In this document: positions 6,294 to 10,403 of the stretch, piece by piece
Layout: each line of letters starts with the position of its first letter
Numbering within the stretch: the stretch's first letter is position 1
Program-made: the position numbers and the translations under genes
Notes under the pieces: model-generated
Told to the model about the DNA's origin: nothing
Database searches by the model: none
The model's input: only the letters and a program-made list of their open reading frames with translations
NCBI GenBank assembly: GCA_002448975.1
Contig: DKBO01000262.1
Coordinates: 1-10,403, forward strand
Direction of reading: 5' to 3'
DNA length: 10,403 nt
Source: Nitrospiraceae bacterium UBA6898
GTDB taxonomy: Bacteria > Nitrospirota > Thermodesulfovibrionia > Thermodesulfovibrionales > UBA6898

Positions 6294-7118
6294 ATGCAGA
6301 TTACGGGAAAGACAAAGATTGCAGGCCTCTTTGGCTGGCCCGTTGAGCATACGCTCTCACCGTATATGCAGAATGCTGCTTTTTTACACTGTGACCTCGA
6401 TTATTGCTATGTACCCTTTCCCGTAAGTCCCGGCCGCCTCGAAAATGCCATTGAGGCGATACGCTCACTGAATCTGTGCGGCGTTAACCTTACGATACCG
6501 CATAAAGAAGCTTCCCTGCCCTTTTTAGACGTAGCAGATGAAGAGGCTTTGGCAATCGGTGCAGTGAACACGATCACAAACACTGATGACATTCTTACCG
6601 GACATAATACGGATGGGAGAGGCTTTGCCGCAGCCCTTCAGGAACAGGGAATTATCGTTGAAGGTTGCAGAGTGCTCATCATCGGGGCAGGAGGGGCATC
6701 CCGGGCCATTGGATATTACCTCAGCAGGACTGCCAAAAGCCTTCATATCTATAATAGAACCCATGAAAAAGCTGTTGCCTTAGCATCATTCCTCTCTCGA
6801 ATCAGCGGAAACACTGACATCGTGCAGGACCTTTCATCGCTATCCGAATATGACATCATCATTAACGCCACCTCACTCGGAATGAAAGAAGATGACCCCC
6901 TTCCCCTTGACGTCAATCTCTTGCGCCCTTTCCAGACCGTCTGTGATCTTATTTACCGCAAAACTCCTCTCCTCAGGAAAGTCGAACAAAAGGGATGCCG
7001 AACGATAGATGGCCTTGGCATGCTTCTTTGGCAGGGAGCATATGCTTTTGAGCTCTGGACTGGCATGCATCCTCCGATCGAAGTCATGAGAACAGCTCTC
7101 TTAAGCATTGTCAAGTAA
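6294..7118 (+). CDS. aroE: Shikimate dehydrogenase (NADP-dependent)
   Basis: AroE reduces 3-dehydroshikimate to shikimate with NADPH in the pathway to aromatic amino acids (cytosol). The 274-residue product is full length. Visible are HTLSP (19-23, substrate binding), NLTIPHKE (65-72, catalytic Lys71), NTDG (105-108, catalytic Asp107), the nucleotide-binding GAGGAS (131-136), NRT for the NADP phosphate, NATSLGM, and the C-terminal GLGMLLWQGA. The first conserved Ser of the usual HSxSP is Thr20 here, a conservative change. ATG 6294 is chosen, 4 bases after the radical-SAM stop; an in-frame ATG at 6252 would add 14 unlikely residues inside the preceding gene. There is no strong Shine-Dalgarno, so translation may depend on re-initiation after the preceding gene. 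It is the last gene before the lpt promoter region. Confidence 0.95.
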   Translation: MQITGKTKIAGLFGWPVEHTLSPYMQNAAFLHCDLDYCYVPFPVSPGRLENAIEAIRSLNLCGVNLTIPHKEASLPFLDVADEEALAIGAVNTITNTDDILTGHNTDGRGFAAALQEQGIIVEGCRVLIIGAGGASRAIGYYLSRTAKSLHIYNRTHEKAVALASFLSRISGNTDIVQDLSSLSEYDIIINATSLGMKEDDPLPLDVNLLRPFQTVCDLIYRKTPLLRKVEQKGCRTIDGLGMLLWQGAYAFELWTGMHPPIEVMRTALLSIVK

Positions 7119-7145
7119 ATTCTGGCATACTTTTTGCCTTTACTT
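7113..7145. repeat. Bulged inverted repeat at aroE end / lptC promoter
   Basis: AAGTAAA (7113-7119) and TTTACTT (7139-7145) are exact reverse complements. Inside them GGCA (7124-7127) pairs with TGCC (7135-7138), leaving a 4-base bulge on the left and a 7-base loop. The repeat covers the aroE stop codon, the sigma-54-like site and the -35 of the sigma-70-like promoter. As RNA it would be a weak hairpin without a following U-tract, so an intrinsic terminator is unlikely. As DNA it could be an operator. It may also be partly fortuitous, since TGGCA and TTGC elements naturally contain complementary bases. Confidence 0.35.
7122..7138 (+). promoter_or_regulatory. Candidate sigma-54 (RpoN) promoter of the lpt-rpoN operon
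   Basis: CTGGCATACTTTTTGCC matches the -24/-12 consensus YTGGCACG-N4-TTGCW: YTGGCA and TTGC are perfect, and GG (7124-7125) and GC (7136-7137) are exactly 10 bases apart. The deviations are TA for CG after TGGCA and C at the last W. With the GC as -13/-12, transcription would start near 7149, 26 bases before the lptC GTG. The site lies in the only sizeable gap of the plus-strand run and points at the operon that encodes sigma-54. A sigma-54 promoter needs an enhancer-binding activator, and I could not identify its upstream site within the aroE 3' end. Confidence 0.5.
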
Positions 7146-7167
7146 AACTTCATGCGTGTGATACAAT
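7139..7167 (+). promoter_or_regulatory. Candidate sigma-70 promoter of lptC with extended -10
   Basis: TACAAT at 7162-7167 (5 of 6) is preceded by TGA (7159-7161), giving an extended -10. TTTACT at 7139-7144 (4 of 6) sits 17 bp upstream as a -35. The start would be about 7173-7175, right at the lptC GTG, predicting a leaderless mRNA. The -35 directly abuts the -12 side of the sigma-54-like site, so the two polymerases could not both occupy the region. Confidence 0.45.
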
Positions 7168-7174
7168 TTTTTCA

Positions 7175-7687
7175 GTGAAAAAAAAGCTCATTTTTCTTGT
7201 ATTAATAGTTATTTCTTTTGCCATTCTTTTCTATCTTCGTTCAGAAAAAGTGGCACGGCTAAATGTTCAGCTTGCGGGCGATTCCTTCTTTGAAGGCCTT
7301 AAAATCATCAACAAAAAAGACGGTATTACGGAATGGTTGCTTACCGCAAAACGAGCTGATCTGTCAAAGGACGGGAAGGAAGCCCTTTTGAGCGGCATCG
7401 AGATGAAGCTGGAGAAACAGGGCATGATAGTCCAAGCAGAAAAAGGTCTTTACAACATGGAGACAAAAAATGTCACTATTGACGGGGTTATAACAGCACA
7501 TAACGAGAACTATGTCATCACGACAAGTCAGGCCCTCATTGACAGCGGAGGAGGAATACTCGAAACCGGAGGTGAAGTAACAGTCGCAGGCAAGAGTTTC
7601 AATCTTGAAGGCAAAGGCATGCAAGCTGACAATAACGAGCAAAAAGTGAGGATATTAAATGATGTCAAGGCTACTTTTCACCGTTAA
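7175..7687 (+). CDS. lptC: LPS export protein LptC
   Basis: LptC is the bitopic inner-membrane part of the LPS transport bridge; it takes LPS from LptB2FG and passes it to LptA. The 170-residue product has a Lys-rich N-terminus, one membrane anchor (about residues 4-21) and a periplasmic beta-rich LptC/OstA-like domain with the repeated short G-x-x strands typical of the jellyroll. Sequence identity across LptC is low, so much of the call rests on the order lptC-lptA-lptB-rpoN-hpf. The length is a little under the E. coli protein (191). GTG 7175 is the only usable start: no other start codon lies between it and the in-frame TAA at 7145-7147. It has no Shine-Dalgarno. The 3' end overlaps lptA by 29 bp. 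Confidence 0.88.
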   Translation: MKKKLIFLVLIVISFAILFYLRSEKVARLNVQLAGDSFFEGLKIINKKDGITEWLLTAKRADLSKDGKEALLSGIEMKLEKQGMIVQAEKGLYNMETKNVTIDGVITAHNENYVITTSQALIDSGGGILETGGEVTVAGKSFNLEGKGMQADNNEQKVRILNDVKATFHR

Positions 7688-8126
7688 TGTCTTTCTTCTT
7701 ATCCTGTCAGCCTGGGTAGCGGCGGAAGAGCCCAAGGAAAAAATAAAGGGGCCAATAACCGTCACGTCGGAAACACTCACTGCCGATAACAAGCAGCATA
7801 CCGCTCTTTTTGAAAAGAAGGTGATTGCCAAAACGTCAGATATGACAATCCACGCTGACTGGATGCTTGTTTATTACAATGAGCAAGGCGGTGATGTGAC
7901 CAAGATCGAAGCGAAGGGAAACGTCAAGGTCTACCGTGACGCCAAAGTGATCACATCAAAAGAAGCCACATATTTTGCTGACGAGGAGAAGGTTGTTTTC
8001 ACGGGCAGCCCCCGCGCTGTTGACGGGGAGAACGTCGTCACCGGGACTAAAATTATTTATTTCACTAAGGATGACCGCTCCTTCGTCGAAAACAGCAAGG
8101 TTATCCTCAAGAACAAACAGGATTGA
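7659..8126 (+). CDS. lptA: Periplasmic LPS-binding protein LptA (OstA domain)
   Basis: LptA forms the periplasmic bridge that carries LPS from LptC to LptD at the outer membrane. The 155-residue product has a signal peptide (Arg4, hydrophobic core about 5-20, likely cleavage after Ala22 in WVAA-EE) and a single OstA/LptA domain with recurring strands such as ITVTSETLTADN, KIEAKGNVKVY and VVFTGSPRAV. It is somewhat shorter than E. coli LptA (185). ATG 7659 has GTGAGG 7 bases upstream; a second ATG follows immediately at 7662. The gene starts inside lptC (29-bp overlap) and its TGA is adjacent to the lptB start, so the three lpt genes are probably translated as a coupled set. Confidence 0.92.
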   Translation: MMSRLLFTVNVFLLILSAWVAAEEPKEKIKGPITVTSETLTADNKQHTALFEKKVIAKTSDMTIHADWMLVYYNEQGGDVTKIEAKGNVKVYRDAKVITSKEATYFADEEKVVFTGSPRAVDGENVVTGTKIIYFTKDDRSFVENSKVILKNKQD

Positions 8127-8128
8127 TG

Positions 8129-8851
8129 ATGCATACGCTGGTAGTTGCCGGGCTGCGTAAACAATACGGCAAGAAGGTCGTGATAAAGCACATTGATCTT
8201 TCCGTTTCCACGTCCGAGATTGTCGGACTTCTCGGCCCGAACGGGGCTGGCAAAACGACAACTTTTTACAGCATACTCGGACTTGTGCGTCCGGAGCGCG
8301 GAAGTATCCTGCTTGACGGCAAGGAGATCAATGACCTGCCTATGTATCAGCGGGCACTCAGCGGCATCAGCTATCTCCCCCAGGAACCGTCTATCTTTCG
8401 AAAACTCACGGTCGAAGATAACCTCCGGGCAGTGCTCGAAATAAAGGGTCGTTCCAGGAATGAGATCGATGCGGAAGTGGAAACACTGCTCAGAGAGTTT
8501 CATCTTGAAGAATTTTCAACAAGAGAGGGGTACAAGCTTTCCGGGGGAGAAAGAAGACGCACGGAGATTGCGCGAGCTCTTGCGACACGTCCTACATTTA
8601 TGCTGTTCGACGAACCCTTTGCCGGAATTGACCCCCTTGCGATCATAGAACTGAAGAAGATGATGACCTATCTCAAAGGAAAAGGACTTGGCATAATCAT
8701 TACCGACCATAATGTCAGGGATACCCTTTCGATTACTGACCGGGCATATATCATCAGCAACGGTGAGATTCTCGATGAGGGCATTCCCGAAAAACTCATC
8801 GCTAGCCCTAAAGTCAAGGAAGCCTATCTTGGTGAGGAGTTTAGACTCTGA
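8129..8851 (+). CDS. lptB: LPS export ABC transporter ATP-binding protein LptB
   Basis: LptB is the cytoplasmic ATPase of the LptB2FG transporter that extracts LPS from the inner membrane. The 240-residue product has every ABC motif: Walker A GPNGAGKTT (36-44, Lys42), Q-loop Gln85, signature LSGGE (137-141), Walker B with Asp161 and catalytic Glu162, and switch His194 in TDHNVR. It ends YLGEEFRL, very like the end of E. coli LptB. Three adjacent in-frame starts exist: TTG 8123, ATG 8126 and ATG 8129. ATG 8129 is chosen because AGGA lies 6 bases upstream and the product then aligns from residue 1 with E. coli LptB (M-x-T-L). LptF and LptG are not in the window. The TGA overlaps the rpoN ATG by one base. 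Confidence 0.97.
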   Translation: MHTLVVAGLRKQYGKKVVIKHIDLSVSTSEIVGLLGPNGAGKTTTFYSILGLVRPERGSILLDGKEINDLPMYQRALSGISYLPQEPSIFRKLTVEDNLRAVLEIKGRSRNEIDAEVETLLREFHLEEFSTREGYKLSGGERRRTEIARALATRPTFMLFDEPFAGIDPLAIIELKKMMTYLKGKGLGIIITDHNVRDTLSITDRAYIISNGEILDEGIPEKLIASPKVKEAYLGEEFRL

Positions 8852-10287
8852 TGGCCCTTGAAAGTCGGCTTGAGCTAAAGCTTTCACAAAAACTGGTCCT
8901 AACACCGCAGCTCCAAATGGCCATCAAACTGCTTCAGATGCCGCAGCTGGAGCTGTCACAGACCCTTACGCAGGAGCTTACGGAAAACCCTTTTTTAGAA
9001 GAAACGACAGACATCATTTCTGATGACGACCTCTCATTTGAGGATAAGGAGTCGCTTGAGCAGACCGAGGACTACCGAGATGACGCGGAGGTTCCGCTCG
9101 AAGGCTTGAGCACGTTCACTGCCGATGACTATTTTGATGAACGCAGCTCTGACGGTAGGGATCTCGGCTATTTTACGTCTGGCAGTGTTACCCATCCGTC
9201 CTTCGAGCAGTTTCTCAGCAGCTCTCCCGACCTTTATGACCATCTTATCTTGCAACTGCGCCTATGTCACGAGGAAGACGATGTGCGGCGTGTTGCTGAG
9301 CTGATCATCGGCAACATTGATGAAAACGGCTACCTCATTGCAACAAATGAAGAAATCGAGAGGATATCTCAATCTTCACCGGAATTAGTTGAAGAAGCGC
9401 TCATCCTTGTCCAGGGATTCGATCCGCCGGGTATTGCAGCACGGAGCCTTAAGGAGTGTCTTCTCCTGCAGCTCAGACCGTTTAATGTCCGCGGCACGCT
9501 CGTGGAGACCCTTATCTCTGACCATCTTGACCTGGTCGGCAAGAAGAAGTATCAGAATATCGCCCGTTTGTGCAATGTTTCCGCTGACGATGTTATTGCT
9601 GCAGTAAAGGTGATTGAAGGTCTTGATCCTAAGCCAGCCCGCAATTTCACTGCCGCTTCATCGAATTATATCAGCCCCGACGTCTTCATTATAAAGACCG
9701 ATTCAGGGTATCAGATCCTGCTGAACGATGAAGGGTTGCCGAAACTCAGGATAAACAGCTTTTATCACCGCCTGCTTACCCAGAAGAACCTTGTTTCAAA
9801 AGAAGAACGGCAGTTCCTTGAGGATAAGCTCCGCTCGGCAGTATGGCTCATCAAGAGCCTTGATCAAAGGAACAAAACGATCTACCGGGTAACGGAAAGT
9901 ATTCTTACGTACCAGCATGATTTCTTTGACGGCGATGTAAGCAATTTGAAACCCCTGAATCTGAAAGATATCGCCACAGAGCTGAGTCTTCACGAAAGCA
10001 CAATCAGCAGGGTGACATCCAACAAGTACCTTGCCTGTCCCCATGGCATATTCAGCTTCAAATACTTCTTCAGTAATGCGATACCGAGCGATTCCGGTGA
10101 ACTATCATCCACTTCGGTGAAGGAGATGATCCGGAAGATAATATCTGAAGAGGATTCTTCATCTCCTCTCAGCGACATGAAAATAGGAGATATTTTCAGG
10201 AGCCAGAATATTACCATAGCACGACGAACGATAGCTAAGTATCGCGAAGAATTGAAGATCCCTTCACAAAGTCAGAGAAGGCGATAG
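8851..10287 (+). CDS. rpoN: RNA polymerase sigma-54 factor RpoN
   Basis: Sigma-54 directs RNA polymerase to -24/-12 promoters and needs AAA+ enhancer-binding proteins to open them. The 478-residue product is complete: Gln/Leu-rich activator-interacting region I (about 1-50, with TPQLQMAIKLLQMPQLEL), acidic region II (about 52-115), core-binding region III, a helix-turn-helix (371-394, LKDIATELSLHESTISRV) and the RpoN box at 457-466, read as ARRTIAKYRE. The usual box is ARRTVAKYRE, so Val is replaced by Ile, a conservative change. The start ATG 8851 overlaps the lptB TGA (TGATG) and has AGGAG 11 bases upstream, slightly far, so coupling to lptB is likely. hpf follows 44 bp downstream. A sigma-54-like promoter lies in front of this operon at 7122-7138. 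Confidence 0.97.
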   Translation: MALESRLELKLSQKLVLTPQLQMAIKLLQMPQLELSQTLTQELTENPFLEETTDIISDDDLSFEDKESLEQTEDYRDDAEVPLEGLSTFTADDYFDERSSDGRDLGYFTSGSVTHPSFEQFLSSSPDLYDHLILQLRLCHEEDDVRRVAELIIGNIDENGYLIATNEEIERISQSSPELVEEALILVQGFDPPGIAARSLKECLLLQLRPFNVRGTLVETLISDHLDLVGKKKYQNIARLCNVSADDVIAAVKVIEGLDPKPARNFTAASSNYISPDVFIIKTDSGYQILLNDEGLPKLRINSFYHRLLTQKNLVSKEERQFLEDKLRSAVWLIKSLDQRNKTIYRVTESILTYQHDFFDGDVSNLKPLNLKDIATELSLHESTISRVTSNKYLACPHGIFSFKYFFSNAIPSDSGELSSTSVKEMIRKIISEEDSSSPLSDMKIGDIFRSQNITIARRTIAKYREELKIPSQSQRRR

Positions 10288-10331
10288 CGATTACGATCAC
10301 TGCAGAGAATTTTTCGAAGGAAGGAGAACAT

Positions 10332-10403
10332 ATGAACATTGTGGTAAACGGAAGACATCTTGAGGTAACCCCTGCATTACGGAATTACTCTGAAGACAAG
10401 ATA
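10332..10403 (+). CDS. hpf: Ribosome hibernation-promoting factor (partial, N-terminus only)
   Basis: Only the first 24 residues are in the window: MNIVVNGRHLEVTPALRNY followed by SEDKI. The G-R-H/N-x-E-V-T-x-A-L-R/K-x-Y pattern is the typical beginning of HPF/YfiA-family proteins, which bind the 30S decoding region and help form inactive 100S ribosomes. A strong Shine-Dalgarno (AAGGAG at 10321-10326, 5 bases from ATG 10332) supports the start. Position directly after rpoN is the common arrangement in Gram-negative bacteria and supports the call. Whether it is the short or long HPF form cannot be seen. The 44-bp gap after rpoN shows no clear terminator, so it is probably in the same transcript. 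Confidence 0.85.
   Translation, partial: MNIVVNGRHLEVTPALRNYSEDKI

Noticed and set aside
7113..7145. Intrinsic terminator after aroE
   Set aside because: The stem is AT-rich, bulged and short, and is followed by ACTTC rather than a U-tract; a promoter or operator reading fits better.
8057..8503. 148-codon minus-strand frame opposite lptA/lptB
   Set aside because: It is antisense to conserved ABC ATPase motifs and has no domain of its own.
10288..10331. Terminator or separate promoter between rpoN and hpf
   Set aside because: No stable hairpin with a T-run and no convincing -35/-10 or GG-N10-GC pair is present; only the strong ribosome binding site of hpf stands out.
1..10403. Mobile element, defence system, CRISPR array or novel gene cluster
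   Set aside because: All the substantial coding sequence belongs to conserved housekeeping or widespread families with no transposase, integrase, direct repeats or attachment sites; novelty here, if any, is regulatory.

Overview
The window looks like a piece of core chromosome from a Gram-negative (LPS-transporting) bacterium of moderate GC content. The set of genes (a separate three-PASTA membrane protein after rsmB, a PDZ/radical-SAM/DUF512 protein, and an lptC-lptA-lptB-rpoN-hpf block) would suit a Nitrospirota or Desulfobacterota-like lineage. That placement is inference from gene content, not from a search. I saw no insertion sequence, phage gene, CRISPR array, tRNA or rRNA.

Layout. Positions 1-469 carry peptide deformylase (def) on the minus strand, cut by the left edge. 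A 215-bp divergent region (470-684) holds a likely promoter for each direction and a structured leader. From 685 to the right edge all genes are on the plus strand and nearly all overlap or abut: rsmB, a three-PASTA membrane protein, rpe and a TPR-repeat protein; then pgsA, a PDZ/radical-SAM/DUF512 protein and aroE; then, after the only sizeable plus-strand intergenic gap after rsmB (56 bp), lptC, lptA, lptB, rpoN and the start of hpf. No intergenic stretch exceeds 300 bases.

How the genes relate. def and rsmB belong to translation (N-terminal deformylation, 16S rRNA m5C967). rpe and aroE feed pentose-phosphate and aromatic amino acid metabolism, and pgsA makes phosphatidylglycerol phosphate. 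lptC/lptA/lptB supply the inner-membrane, periplasmic and ATPase parts of the LPS transport machine. rpoN encodes sigma-54 and hpf encodes a ribosome hibernation factor, in the same order as in Escherichia coli, but aroE sits upstream of lptC where E. coli has kdsD/kdsC.

The most interesting signal is regulatory. The 56-bp gap before lptC contains a near-consensus sigma-54 promoter (GG-N10-GC inside TGGCA-N6-TTGC) next to an extended -10 sigma-70 promoter, inside a bulged inverted repeat. The operon encoding sigma-54 may therefore be under sigma-54 control. The rsmB leader can form two mutually exclusive hairpins, and def and lptC both look like leaderless transcripts.
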